A DNA stretch of 64,000 bases, taken from Dehalococcoidia bacterium. Lineage in GTDB: Bacteria; Chloroflexota; Dehalococcoidia; UBA2979. Under the pieces are notes generated by a model. It was not told the origin of the DNA and made no database searches. It saw nothing but the letters and a program-made list of their open reading frames with translations. Of this stretch, positions 1-8,271 are shown one piece after another (the first letter of the stretch is position 1; each line of letters begins with the position of its first letter). A program made the translations under genes and the position numbers. The DNA lies in assembly GCA_028279505.1 (NCBI GenBank), contig JANQNP010000022.1:62001-126000 (forward strand). Reading direction: 5' to 3'.

Positions 1-1
1 C

Positions 2-430
2 AGCCGCATCCCGATCTTCCCCGGCTTCGACGCGCTCCGCGCCGGCCTCGCCGACGCCAAGATCCAGGTCTGCTTCCCCAAGTCGATGACCCACCCGGAC
101 GAGGCGCCCGACCAGGGCGCCGGCGCCAAGGGCCTCGAAACCGTCACCCAGCGCTACTTCGAGGCGATCGCCTCCGGCAGCCTGATCGTCGGCCACAGCC
201 CCGCAGAACTCACCGACCTCTTCGGCTACGACCCCACGGTCGCCGCCGACCTCGACGACCCCGTCGCCCAGCTCCACGCCCTGCTCGACTGCATCGAGGA
301 CTACCAGCCCCTCGTCGACCGCAACCACGCTCGGCTCCTCGAGGTCGGAACGTGGGACGCCCGCGTCGCCGAGATGCTCGCTGTCCTTAGCGAGCACGGC
401 TACGAGGTGCCTCGACTTCCGAACGGCTAG
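2..430 (+). CDS. Glycosyltransferase, C-terminal part (gene starts before the window)
   Basis: The frame is open from base 2, so only the last 142 residues are present. The segment RYFEAIASGSLIVGHSPAEL, followed by a weakly conserved stretch ending LLEVGTWDARVAEMLAVL, is the layout of the C-terminal domain of CgeB/family-1 glycosyltransferases: an acidic residue near the start of a helix, a small-residue turn, then a capping helix. The acceptor and sugar donor cannot be told. It ends in TAG 13 bases before the convergent RDD gene's stop. What is seen is the fold-like pattern; the family call is inference from a partial protein. Confidence 0.6.
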   Translation, partial: SRIPIFPGFDALRAGLADAKIQVCFPKSMTHPDEAPDQGAGAKGLETVTQRYFEAIASGSLIVGHSPAELTDLFGYDPTVAADLDDPVAQLHALLDCIEDYQPLVDRNHARLLEVGTWDARVAEMLAVLSEHGYEVPRLPNG

Positions 431-443
431 TCCGCCCGCGCGG

Positions 444-1283
444 TTACTCGATGTCGCGCCAACCGCCGATCCACTCGGCAACGTGACGTGGCGCCGGCTC
501 CAAGATGCGTGGGACATCGGTGTCATGGGGAGACTGAGGCTCAGCGACTCCGTCGTCGAGCGAGCTGCTGAACCAGATGTTCAGGGCGACGCCGCCGCTC
601 AGCAGCAGCACCCCAAGCGCTGAGAGCGACCACATCCGCGGCGCGGTCACGAGCGGGTCGGCGCTGCGATCCTCGAACTCTCGCTCCAGGGCGTCCGCGC
701 GCACGACGACAGTATCCGCGAGCTTGTCATGCCACGTTTGGTTCCGATCGTCCCACAGCGCCCACAGGTAGCCGAGACCAAACGCGAGGAAGCCAACAGT
801 CCGCATCGTGTATCGAACGAAGCCGTGCACGGCGCCCGGGCGCCTGCCGTCGAGCCGCACGGTGCGGATCCCGGTCAGCGCCTTCCCCGGCGACCAGCCG
901 AATCCGTCGAACAACCAGAACGTGACCGTGAGTGCGACCGAGACGATCAGCGACGAGACCACGATGCTGCGCCCGAACTCCTCGTCCGTCAGCCGTTCAC
1001 CGTCGGAGAGGAGAAGTTCAACCAGCGCCACGACCAGCACGGTCAGCAGGACGGCGGCGTAGGTGGCGACGCCCGTGATGAGGCCGTCAATCAGCATCGC
1101 GCCGAACCGCTTCCCGACCGGCGCGAGCGCGAGGTCCCGGCCACCCACGCTCACGAAGTCGCGGCCGTCGCCGCGGCCGGCCAGCGCAACCTCGAGCCGC
1201 TGACCGCAGCTCGGGCAGAACGCAGCGTCGCCTGGGAGTTCGGCGCCGCAGTTCGCGCAGAAGCGCCAACGAGAAGTCGTCAT
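444..1283 (-). CDS. RDD-family membrane protein with N-terminal zinc ribbon
   Basis: 279 residues. The N-terminus carries a CxxC...CxxC zinc ribbon (CANCGAEL and CPSCGQRL, about residues 9-31), then about 30 variable residues, then an RDD domain with three hydrophobic segments (about residues 65-200) whose first helix is preceded by an Arg and followed by Asp, and a last hydrophobic stretch near residue 225. RDD proteins are integral membrane proteins of mostly unknown role; some act in ion exchange. I chose the ATG at 1283 because GAGG lies 9 bases upstream; a start 6 codons earlier has no such site. It diverges from another RDD gene 56 bases away, suggesting a shared promoter region. It is one of few genes here ending in TAA. 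Confidence 0.8.
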   Translation of the reverse strand: MTTSRWRFCANCGAELPGDAAFCPSCGQRLEVALAGRGDGRDFVSVGGRDLALAPVGKRFGAMLIDGLITGVATYAAVLLTVLVVALVELLLSDGERLTDEEFGRSIVVSSLIVSVALTVTFWLFDGFGWSPGKALTGIRTVRLDGRRPGAVHGFVRYTMRTVGFLAFGLGYLWALWDDRNQTWHDKLADTVVVRADALEREFEDRSADPLVTAPRMWSLSALGVLLLSGGVALNIWFSSSLDDGVAEPQSPHDTDVPRILEPAPRHVAEWIGGWRDIE

Positions 1284-1339
1284 GATCGTTATCCTCGGCA
1301 TTCTGACGGAATACTTTCACATCCGCCGAGGAGTGACGC

Positions 1340-2002
1340 GTGGATCTCGGACTAACTCAGACACCGCTCGTCGGCATCGTGTTCGTCGCGAGCCTCGTGG
1401 GCCTGGCCTGGGGGATCGCCACCTCCGGGCGCGAATATGAGAATGCGTTCCTCGACCGCGAGTTCCTGCTCGACACCGCCACCCCCGCGCGACGGCTCGG
1501 GGGGAACCTCGTCGATTCGATGATCCTCGGCCCGACGGTGGCGTTGGCTTTCGCCTCACCACTCTTCATTTGGCTGCCAGCGGTCTGGGTGATCTGGTTC
1601 GCGATGGTGGCACGGCACGGCCAGACGCCGGGCAAGGCGCTCGTGTCGACCTACGTCATCACCGGCGACGGAACCGTGCCGCCGTGGTGGCAGATGTGGA
1701 TCCGGGAGCTGGGCATCAAATGGGTGCTGTTCGGAATCCTCAACTTCCTGCTCGGACAGATTCCGTGGACGATCGCCGCGCTCTGGTGCCTGTGGGACGA
1801 CGACAAGCAGTGCGGCTGGGACAAGATCGCCCGCACCTACGTCGCCTATTCCCCGCTCGAGCCCCCGGTGGCGCGCGTGCCAACGAACCGCGCCGCCAGC
1901 TCGCTCGGCAACGAGGAGCTGCTCGAACTCCAGCGCCAGCGTCAGCGCGGCACGATCACCGCGGAGCAGTACGAAACCCAGCGCCGCCGCCTGCTGGACT
2001 AG
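1340..2002 (+). CDS. RDD-family membrane protein with C-terminal SHOCT domain
   Basis: 220 residues from a GTG preceded by GAGGAG. A first hydrophobic segment (about 8-27) is followed by an RDD domain (about 45-170, motif ARRLGGNLVDSMI, then GQTPGKALV, then WDKIARTYVAY). The last 30 residues (ELLELQRQRQRGTITAEQYE) form a SHOCT motif, a short amphipathic module often attached to membrane proteins and thought to mediate oligomerisation. Divergent with the zinc-ribbon RDD protein, so the two may form one membrane system; that pairing is inference. Confidence 0.8.
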   Translation: MDLGLTQTPLVGIVFVASLVGLAWGIATSGREYENAFLDREFLLDTATPARRLGGNLVDSMILGPTVALAFASPLFIWLPAVWVIWFAMVARHGQTPGKALVSTYVITGDGTVPPWWQMWIRELGIKWVLFGILNFLLGQIPWTIAALWCLWDDDKQCGWDKIARTYVAYSPLEPPVARVPTNRAASSLGNEELLELQRQRQRGTITAEQYETQRRRLLD

Positions 2003-2035
2003 CTATCGAGGCGCCCGCACCCCCGAGGCCATTCG

Positions 2036-3226
2036 CTACCCCGAGGTGATCCCGTCGCGCAACGCCGCCTCGACACCGACCGCCGCGCGCTCGATGTCGT
2101 CCTCCGTGTTGAACACGTGCAGCGACAGTCGGGTCACGTTCCGCTCCGTCACCGCGCGGCACACCACGTCGTGCTCCCGCTGCAGCCACGGCCCAAGCTC
2201 CGAGGCGTCGAGCCCCTCCGCGCCGAAACAGAACAGCCCCGTCCGCGACTCCTCGTTCCGAGGGCTCTCCAGCGTCACGCCCGCGATCCCCGCGAACCGC
2301 GCCTCCGCGGCACGGTTCAGCTCGCGGACGCGATCGAAGACCGCCTCCGCGCCACTCTCGAGGTAGGCCTCCGTCGCCTGGATCGCGCCGGCCACGAGAA
2401 CAGGCGGCACCGCCGCCAGCTCGAACTTGCCCGGCACATCACCCTTCGGCGCGAACGTCCCTTCGAGGTCCCACTCCTCCGCCAGCGTCACGTCCACGAT
2501 CGACGGCGCGATCTGCGTCAGCGCCTCGGGACTCACATAGAGCGCCCCGATCCCTCGAGGACCGCACAGCCACTTCTGCGCCGGCACCGCGTACGCGTCG
2601 ACCCCAAGCTCGTGCACGTCGATCGGAACGTGCCCGGCGGTCTGCGCGCCGTCGATGATCACAACCGCACCGACCCGATGCGCCGCCTCGGTGATCGCGC
2701 GAACCGGAAGCAGCTGCCCCGTCGCATACGAGATCTCGGACAGCATCACCGCGCAGGTGCGATCGTCGAGCATCGAGGTGAATCGCTCGACGATCGCCCC
2801 GTGTGAGTCGTCCGGCGCGACCCGCACAAACTCCACCGAGACCTCGCTCATTGCGCCCGCGTGGTAGAGCGGCACGACCCCGGATCCGTGCTCCACCGAG
2901 GTCGTCAGGATCCGGTCGCCGCTCGTCAGGTTCAGCCCCGCGAGCGCGGTGCTGACTCCCACCCCGGTGCTGGAGGTGATCGCCACCTCGCCGGGCTCGG
3001 CGCCCAGCACCCGCGCGAACAGCTCGCGCAGATGCTCCTTCCGCGCCTGCGCCTCGTCCATCGCGAGCCGGGTCGTCGACCCGTGCTCGAGCTCCAAATC
3101 CATCCGCGCCTGCATCGCCGCTGTCATCGCCCGCGACGGTGGCGGCGCGAACCCCGTGTTGAGGTACGCGTACCGTTCGAGCGCGGGGATGTCGGCGCGC
3201 AGTTCCGCCCAGCGCTCAGCGGTCAT
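2036..3226 (-). CDS. PLP-dependent aminotransferase class V (cysteine desulfurase / isopenicillin-N-epimerase type)
   Basis: 396 residues. The fold-type-I PLP pattern is clear: SSTGVGVSTALAGL at the cofactor phosphate site, DGAQTAGHVPIDV (the Asp that contacts the pyridine nitrogen) and, 20 residues on, AVPAQKWLCGPRGIG with the Schiff-base lysine. C-terminal domain ends RLSLHVFNTEDDIERA, which resembles the substrate carboxylate arginine region (R-x-S-x-H-x-YN). Reaction cannot be fixed: members include cysteine desulfurases, epimerases and C-S lyases; there are no suf/isc genes nearby, which argues against Fe-S assembly. ATG at 3226 has a GGGGG site 4 bases upstream; the longer frame adds an atypical basic leader. 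Confidence 0.8.
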   Translation of the reverse strand: MTAERWAELRADIPALERYAYLNTGFAPPPSRAMTAAMQARMDLELEHGSTTRLAMDEAQARKEHLRELFARVLGAEPGEVAITSSTGVGVSTALAGLNLTSGDRILTTSVEHGSGVVPLYHAGAMSEVSVEFVRVAPDDSHGAIVERFTSMLDDRTCAVMLSEISYATGQLLPVRAITEAAHRVGAVVIIDGAQTAGHVPIDVHELGVDAYAVPAQKWLCGPRGIGALYVSPEALTQIAPSIVDVTLAEEWDLEGTFAPKGDVPGKFELAAVPPVLVAGAIQATEAYLESGAEAVFDRVRELNRAAEARFAGIAGVTLESPRNEESRTGLFCFGAEGLDASELGPWLQREHDVVCRAVTERNVTRLSLHVFNTEDDIERAAVGVEAALRDGITSG

Positions 3227-3324
3227 CGGTCCCCCGATCCGACAGAGTCGCGCGCTCCGAGTCCCGTCGCCCCCCAAGCAGCACCTCGGGCGATCCGCGG
3301 ATCATCGTCGAGCGCCGGCGAATC

Positions 3325-3435
3325 TCAGTCGTCCTGGTCGCGCGTCGGATAGTCAAACGACCACCAGCGGCTGCTCAACCGAAGCGAAACGACCGCAATG
3401 ATCGTGCACGAAACGATGGCGACAATCTCAACCAT
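3325..3435 (-). CDS. Possible small single-pass membrane peptide (36 aa)
   Basis: A 36-codon frame begins with ATG at 3435, five bases after GAGGT, and ends in TGA. The peptide has a hydrophobic stretch MVEIVAIVSCTIIAVVSL followed by a basic/aromatic tail (RLSSRWWSF) and an acidic end (TRDQDD), the order expected for a small membrane protein with its C-terminus inside. It lies alone between two same-strand genes. No family is recognised; the ribosome-binding site and composition are the only support. Confidence 0.35.
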   Translation of the reverse strand: MVEIVAIVSCTIIAVVSLRLSSRWWSFDYPTRDQDD

Positions 3436-3474
3436 GGCGACCTCGATGCTGCCGGCTCTGCGCTCGGCCTACCG

Positions 3475-4404
3475 CTAAGCGTTCGCCGGCTTTATGTCCT
3501 CCGCACCCTCGCCGGTCGCGAGGCCGCGGTCGTGCGGCGCCGAGGCGTAGGCGCCCCGGAAGTCCCGGAACGGCCCGTCGCGCCATTCGAGGGCTGCCTT
3601 CAGCCCCTGCTCACGCGAGATCCGGCCGAACTCGCCGGCCGCAGGTCGGTGCTTGCTCATCGCCTCCACGTCGGTGCCGGACATCAGGCCGGTCCGCATC
3701 CCCATGATCTCGTACTGCCGGTTCACCGCACGCTTGTTGTAGGCCAGCAGGTCGTTGTCGATGTGCCCCAGCCGCTCCGCGAACTGCTCCGTGAACGCCT
3801 CGAGCTGGTCGGCCGGCACCGCATAGGTCGCCCAGCCCATCCACTCCATGTCCTTGCCGGAGAACGCGTCGCCCGTGTACGCGAAGAGGCGCGCCTTGGC
3901 GGGTGGCAGGAACCACGGCGCCCACATCATGTCCATCGTCCCCATCGCGCGAACCGGCGGGTATCCCACCTGGGCGTCCTCGGCGACGATCCGGAAATCG
4001 CAGATCGACGCAAGCTCCGTCCCGCCCGCGAGACAGTAGCCGTGCACCTGCGCGACGACCGGCTTCGACAGCTCCCAGATCATCCAGTTCGCGAGGATCG
4101 TGTGGCGCGACCAGTCGTAGTGGTTCGGGTGCGTGGAACCGGTGTCCGGCATCAGCGAGTGCGGCTCCACGTACTGGCTCGGCTGCGGGTTCGGCGCCAG
4201 GTCGTAGCCGGCGCTGAACGCCCGCCCGGCCGCACGGAGGATGATCACACCCACCTCGCGGTCGGCTTCCGCCTCCCGCATCGCGTGGAACACCTCGCTC
4301 CTCAACTCATGCGAGAGCGCGTTCAGCTTCTCGGGACGATCGAGGGTGATCCGGGCGATCCGGCCCTCGGTCTCGTACTGAATGAAGTCGTAGTCGGGGG
4401 CCAT
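3475..4404 (-). CDS. Enoyl-CoA hydratase/isomerase family protein
   Basis: 309 residues, crotonase fold. IARITLDRPEKLNALSHELR opens the domain; the oxyanion-hole pair is FSAGYDL and the glycine-rich loop near HGYCLAGGTELASICD. Compared with the roughly 260-residue norm there is an insertion after FSAGYDL (about residues 70-100) rich in aromatic and His residues, and a longer C-terminus. The sub-family (hydratase, isomerase, hydrolase) cannot be decided because one acid of the usual Glu/Glu pair is not obvious in ICDFRIVAEDAQVGYPPVRAM. ATG at 4404 follows GGAGAGG at 9 bases. It is convergent with nothing and shares its upstream region with the rightward sulfotransferase-like gene. Confidence 0.85.
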   Translation of the reverse strand: MAPDYDFIQYETEGRIARITLDRPEKLNALSHELRSEVFHAMREAEADREVGVIILRAAGRAFSAGYDLAPNPQPSQYVEPHSLMPDTGSTHPNHYDWSRHTILANWMIWELSKPVVAQVHGYCLAGGTELASICDFRIVAEDAQVGYPPVRAMGTMDMMWAPWFLPPAKARLFAYTGDAFSGKDMEWMGWATYAVPADQLEAFTEQFAERLGHIDNDLLAYNKRAVNRQYEIMGMRTGLMSGTDVEAMSKHRPAAGEFGRISREQGLKAALEWRDGPFRDFRGAYASAPHDRGLATGEGAEDIKPANA

Positions 4405-4555
4405 CGGGCGCGTCCTCTCCTCGGGGCTCGGTGCCGCGCCAGCATATCCCGAGGCCACCCGTCCCGACGGTCGCCCGGCGGACGCGCTGGCCGCCGTTCC
4501 ACCCTCAGCTAGGCCACAACGGTGCTAGATTCCGTTCGTTATCGAGAGGGATCCC

Positions 4556-5728
4556 ATGGGTTGGTCAACGGCACAGCGATTCGGACTGACCCACCACCGG
4601 CCGCAGCTTAGCTACAAGGGCTACACGCTCGTGGTCCCGCTCTCAGGCGACTCCGTCTTCCTGATCGACCTCGACGGCCGCTTCGTGCACCGCTGGCTCT
4701 TCGAGGGCTTCGTTCCTGGGAAGTCGGAGCTGCTCGAGAACGGCAACCTCCTCGTCATGGGCGTCGACCCCGCCATCCGCCCCGACGGCCCACCTCCCGA
4801 GGTCGGCGAACCCCCCGAGGCGCTCGACGCGCGCATCCGCCGCCTCGGCGCCAACGCGTCGAAGCTCCTCGAGGTCACCTGGGACGGCGAGATCGTCTGG
4901 GAGTACGAGAACATCGCCATCCACCACGACTGGAAGCGGCTGCCCAACGGACACACCGTCATCCCGGAGTGGGTCGAAATCCCCGAGGACCTGACGAAGC
5001 AGGTGAAGGGGGGTACGCGGCTGCCGCGAGAGAAGCTCCCGGCGAACCTGCTGGGCGACGACCTCGTCGAGCTGGACGCCGCGGGCAACGAGGTCCGCCG
5101 CGTGGAGACCTGGAAGCTCTTCGACCCGAAGAAGGACCCGATCTGCCCGCTCGAGGGACGCATCGAGTGGACCCATATCAACTCGGTCGACGTCAACGCC
5201 GAGGGTGATCTGCTTTTCTCATGCCGCAACAACAGCCGCGTTGCCATCGTCAACGCCGCCGGCGGGATGACGTGGAAGTACGGCGCGCCGGACACGGCCC
5301 ACCAGCACCACGCGACCTTCCTCGACAACGGCAACGTCCAGATCTTCGACAACGGCATGCACCGCGTCCGCGGCATGTCGACCTCGAAGGTGATCGAGGT
5401 CGACCCCGCAACCAACGAGGTCGTCTGGAGCTATCAGGGCGACCCGCCGGCCCAGTTCTTCAGCGGCCACATCTCGGGCGCCACCCGCCTCCCGAACCAG
5501 AACACCCTGGTCTGCGAGGGAACCTCCGGCCGCCTCTTCGAGGTGACGCGCAGCGGCGAGGTGGTCTGGGAGTGGTGGAACCCCGTCTACAACACCCGGC
5601 CCAACGGCGACACGATGGGCTGGCTGTTCCGCGCCTACCGCTACCCACCCGAATACCCAGGGCTGGCCGGACGAGACCTCGATCCCACCCGGCTGGCTGA
5701 CCTGAACCGGATGTACGCGCTCGCCTAG
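4556..5728 (+). CDS. Arylsulfotransferase (ASST)-like beta-propeller protein
   Basis: 390 residues. Repeating blades such as VFLIDLDGRFVHRWLF, KLLEVTWDGEIVWEYE, VDVNAEGDLLFSCRNNSRVAIVN and VIEVDPATNEVVWSY give the PQQ/ASST-type propeller. His residues in HHDWKRLPNGHTVIPEW and HQHHATFLDNGNVQIFDNG are placed as in bacterial aryl-sulfate sulfotransferases, which move sulfate between phenols through a histidine. No signal peptide is visible, although classical ASST is periplasmic, so the reaction may differ. ATG preceded by GAGAGG. Ends in TAG inside a 15-base tandem repeat shared with the next, convergent gene. Confidence 0.7.
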   Translation: MGWSTAQRFGLTHHRPQLSYKGYTLVVPLSGDSVFLIDLDGRFVHRWLFEGFVPGKSELLENGNLLVMGVDPAIRPDGPPPEVGEPPEALDARIRRLGANASKLLEVTWDGEIVWEYENIAIHHDWKRLPNGHTVIPEWVEIPEDLTKQVKGGTRLPREKLPANLLGDDLVELDAAGNEVRRVETWKLFDPKKDPICPLEGRIEWTHINSVDVNAEGDLLFSCRNNSRVAIVNAAGGMTWKYGAPDTAHQHHATFLDNGNVQIFDNGMHRVRGMSTSKVIEVDPATNEVVWSYQGDPPAQFFSGHISGATRLPNQNTLVCEGTSGRLFEVTRSGEVVWEWWNPVYNTRPNGDTMGWLFRAYRYPPEYPGLAGRDLDPTRLADLNRMYALA

Positions 5729-5776
5729 TTCGCCCCCGCCTGGTTCGCCCCGGCCCAGTTCGTGCCGGTCTAGTTC
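5726..5776. repeat. 15-base tandem repeat bridging two convergent stop codons
   Basis: Three tandem 15-base units (starting TAGTTCGCC at 5726, TGGTTCGCC at 5741, CAGTTCGTG at 5756) and the start of a fourth (TAGTTC at 5771). The first unit contains the TAG of the rightward gene and the junction of the third and fourth holds the CTA/TAG of the leftward gene, so the whole 41-base intergenic space is repeat. Confidence 0.75.
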
Positions 5777-6270
5777 AAGCTCAGGCTGTGGATGAAGAAG
5801 CCACGCTCCTCGTCGGCCAGCTGCGCTTCATAATCGATCCAAGCCTCGTCGGGGTACCCGCTCGCCGCGTACGTGACTCGGATCTCGGCGGCGTCCTGAT
5901 CGATCCCGTCCTGGATGAAGTCGAACAGCTCTGGCACCGTCTGGTACTCGGCGAGCCGCTCACTCGTGAGCCCCGCGCCGCTGTCCGTCACCGCCCCCGC
6001 CTCGACCGTGTCGGCGCGGATCTCGAGGTCAACCCGCTCGACGACCTCGACGATGCAGAAGCACTGCCAGTTGAAGGTCATGTCGTAGTCGTCCCCGCCC
6101 TCGGCCGCCCACAGCGCCCGGGCCGCGTCGAGCGCTTCCTGCGGATCGGAGAGCGAGTTCGGATCGGTGAGGACCGCCGTCGGGGTGGCGGTCGGGTCAT
6201 CGTCCGACCCGCACGCGGCGAACGCCGCCACCGACAGCACCAGCAACGCGGGGAGCAGCAACCTGCGCAT
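5770..6270 (-). CDS. Lipoprotein, DUF6174-like
   Basis: 166 residues. N-terminus MRRLLLPALLVLSVAAFAACGSDDD is a lipoprotein signal with a lipobox ending A-A-C, so the protein is exported and lipid-anchored after the Cys. The core DYDMTFNWQCFCIVEVVERVDLEIRADTVE matches the DUF6174 pattern (a tyrosine, then a C-x-C pair, then an Arg-containing strand); function unknown. GGGAGG abuts an upper ATG at 6276 and sits 6 bases from the ATG at 6270, so 6270 is the likelier start. Confidence 0.7.
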   Translation of the reverse strand: MRRLLLPALLVLSVAAFAACGSDDDPTATPTAVLTDPNSLSDPQEALDAARALWAAEGGDDYDMTFNWQCFCIVEVVERVDLEIRADTVEAGAVTDSGAGLTSERLAEYQTVPELFDFIQDGIDQDAAEIRVTYAASGYPDEAWIDYEAQLADEERGFFIHSLSLN

Positions 6271-6333
6271 CGTCATCCTCCCGGGGCCTCACCAGACCAA
6301 CGAGGCGGCCCGCCCCTCGGTTCCCTCCCCACA

Positions 6334-6873
6334 CTAGCCCCGTGATGCACGCGCCCGTTCGAGGACCTGCGCCACGAACTCCGACTTCTGGTTGCTGAAC
6401 TCCCGAGGATCGAAGCGATACTCCTGCTGCAGCGCTCGCTTCAGATCGGCGTACTCGTTCCGCGCATCCTCGTGGGCCCGCAGATAGTCCCGGAAGTCGA
6501 GCTGGTCCCGCCACTGCCCCTCACCCACCGCGTACGCGTGCACGTGGACGTCCTCCCGATGGAAGTAGTGCCGCCGAGGGATCCCGAACTCCCCGCGCAC
6601 GTCGAACCCCAGCGCCGCCATCGCCTCGCCGATCTCGAACCCCGCGTCGAATGACCGCAGCCCGGGCATCAGGTCGATGATCGGCTTCGCGAACATCCCC
6701 GGCACGGACGTGCTACCGATGTGATGCACCGCGACGATCGCGTCGCCGCCCGCCTCGCGGACGCGCGCGATCCACGTCGCCGCCTGCTCCGCCCAGCGCG
6801 GGTCGTACTCCTCAAGGATCACCTCCCGCCGCGGACCGGGGCCGTTCGGATCGTCGGTCTCGGGCTGCGCCAT
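6334..6873 (-). CDS. GrpB/UPF0157 family nucleotidyltransferase-like protein
   Basis: 179 residues. Markers of the family are VILEEYDPRWAEQAATWI, the strand-turn VHHIGSTSVPGMFAKPIIDLMPGL (the HIGSTSVPGL-type active-site loop with acidic residues of the nucleotidyltransferase fold) and RDYLRAHEDARNEYADLKR. Members are small cytosolic proteins; some are fused to dephospho-CoA kinase, but biochemical proof is thin. An alternative GTG start at 6930 would add 19 residues that do not resemble the family. Confidence 0.8.
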   Translation of the reverse strand: MAQPETDDPNGPGPRREVILEEYDPRWAEQAATWIARVREAGGDAIVAVHHIGSTSVPGMFAKPIIDLMPGLRSFDAGFEIGEAMAALGFDVRGEFGIPRRHYFHREDVHVHAYAVGEGQWRDQLDFRDYLRAHEDARNEYADLKRALQQEYRFDPREFSNQKSEFVAQVLERARASRG

Positions 6874-6966
6874 ATCAACATCCGTTCGAAGCGCCTGCGG
6901 TTGGGTGGGACCAATTAGGAGAGAACGCACAGACCTGCGCCCGGGTTACCGCCCGAGGTCGCTCGG

Positions 6967-6972
6967 TATAGT
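6967..6972 (+). promoter_or_regulatory. Likely -10 box (TATAGT) for the alpha/beta hydrolase
   Basis: TATAGT matches the sigma-70 consensus at five of six positions in an otherwise GC-rich stretch, 40 bases before the start at 7013. No convincing -35 box is seen. Confidence 0.4.
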
Positions 6973-7012
6973 CGGGCGAAACTCGGGCACGCGGCCTGAG
7001 GTGAGGAGCCCG

Positions 7013-7807
7013 ATGCCCTTCGCCACCCACCTCGACGGACAGATCGAGTACTTCGTCGAGGGCACCGGGCCGCATCTCCTGATCCTCCACGGCGTCGGCA
7101 ACGACGGCCGCCAGTGGTGGAACAACGGCTACGTCCAGGCGCTGAGCCCGCACTTCACCGTCGTCGTCGCCAACAGCCGGGGCTACGGCAACAGCACGCC
7201 GGTCACGAAGCTCGAACACCTGCCGTACCGGCTCTACCGCGACGACTTCCTCGCCGTGATGGATGACATCGGCGCGGACCGCTTCGCCGTGTTCGGCTAT
7301 TCGAGGGGTGGCGTCCTCGCGCTCGCGCTCGCGACGGAGTACCCGGAGCGAGTGACTGCGCTCGTCGCCGGCGCCGCTAACCTCAGCCGCAGCCGGCGCT
7401 ACCAACAGGCAGCCGCCGGCGCGGCCCGCGCCCGCACGAGGCCGATCTACCACCCGCGCCGCCTCGCCGGCATCGTCAAGCGGCGGCTACGCCCGCCACC
7501 ACCGCCCGCCTCCCGCTGGGCTCCGGTGCTCAAGGAGCACGGCATCCCCCAGTCCGAGGGCTGGACCCGCTACATCCAGCCGGTCGCCGATCCCGATCGC
7601 GCCGAGGCGTGCCTGACCATGCCGGCGCTGCTCTTCCAGGGCGACCGCGACGGCGCCTTCGACCTCGCTGACACGATCGCGCTCGCGGAGCGCCTGAAGC
7701 AGGGCCGCATGGAGGTCGTCGTCGGAGCCGACCACAGCCTGAACCGGCAGTCCGAGCGCGTCCTCCCGCTGATCACACCGTTCCTGCTGGAACACGCCGC
7801 CGGCTAG
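7013..7807 (+). CDS. Alpha/beta hydrolase
   Basis: 264 residues. Strand-turn LLILHGVGNDGRQWWN supplies the oxyanion region, VFGYSRGGVLALALA holds the nucleophile Ser (G-x-S-x-G type, here GYSRGG), FQGDRDGAF the acid and VVGADHSLNRQ the catalytic His near the end. A basic cap segment (RARTRPIYHPRRLAGIVKRRLRPP) replaces the usual lid helices. Start ATG at 7013 follows GAGGTGAGGAG. Substrate unknown. It stands alone, facing a small leftward hypothetical gene. Confidence 0.8.
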   Translation: MPFATHLDGQIEYFVEGTGPHLLILHGVGNDGRQWWNNGYVQALSPHFTVVVANSRGYGNSTPVTKLEHLPYRLYRDDFLAVMDDIGADRFAVFGYSRGGVLALALATEYPERVTALVAGAANLSRSRRYQQAAAGAARARTRPIYHPRRLAGIVKRRLRPPPPPASRWAPVLKEHGIPQSEGWTRYIQPVADPDRAEACLTMPALLFQGDRDGAFDLADTIALAERLKQGRMEVVVGADHSLNRQSERVLPLITPFLLEHAAG

Positions 7808-7844
7808 CCGCGCGGCCGGGCACACCCACCGAGGCCCGCACAAC

Positions 7845-7863
7845 CTCCCGAGGTGGGCGGGAG
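7845..7863. terminator. Weak hairpin between convergent genes
   Basis: CTCCCG and CGGGAG pair around a 7-base loop in the 70-base space between the stops at 7807 and 7878. Only 6 pairs and no T-run. Confidence 0.3.
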
Positions 7864-7877
7864 CAGCGAGCGCGCGA

Positions 7878-8180
7878 CTACGCGCCGAACTCCAGCTCCT
7901 CATCGTCTACGACCACGACGTCGCGCTCGTAGACGAAGTGCCCGCCCTCACCGATCGCGATCCCATCCAGGTGTCCGAGCGCCACGCTCCGAGGCGCCGA
8001 ATCCGGCAGCGAGGCGATCAGGTTCTCCTCGCCGGGGCGCACCCCGTGCCACGAGCAGTCCGGCCAGCTGCAGTCCTCGAACTCCTGGCCCGGGTGCTGG
8101 TGACGCGCCATCCGGTCGCCGAGGTGCCACTGCCACCAGCGCATCTCCACGCCGGCCGTCTCCGTTGCCTCGGTCATCAT
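7878..8180 (-). CDS. Hypothetical protein (100 aa), metal-binding-like motifs
   Basis: 100 residues from ATG at 8180, six bases after GGAGGT. The first half is rich in Trp, His and Cys (MRWWQWHLGDRMARHQHPGQ, then DCSWPDCSWHGV), the second half in acidic residues. The pattern hints at a cupin or metal site but no family is recognised. It runs in the same direction as the HAD gene upstream, 91 bases apart. Confidence 0.55.
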   Translation of the reverse strand: MMTEATETAGVEMRWWQWHLGDRMARHQHPGQEFEDCSWPDCSWHGVRPGEENLIASLPDSAPRSVALGHLDGIAIGEGGHFVYERDVVVVDDEELEFGA

Positions 8181-8271
8181 CGCCGCACCTCCCGCGTCGC
8201 CCGCGCCCACCATCGTCCCACCGAACGCCCGAGGCGACGACCGTCTACCGAGACGGTTCGAGGCCGGGAGC

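Noticed and set aside
430..444. CCGCGCGG palindrome between the first two convergent stops
   Set aside because: Four base pairs per arm in very GC-rich DNA is expected by chance.
2036..3226. Class V aminotransferase as an iron-sulfur cysteine desulfurase
   Set aside because: No suf/isc/nif genes nearby and the active-site region resembles the broader epimerase/lyase group equally well.
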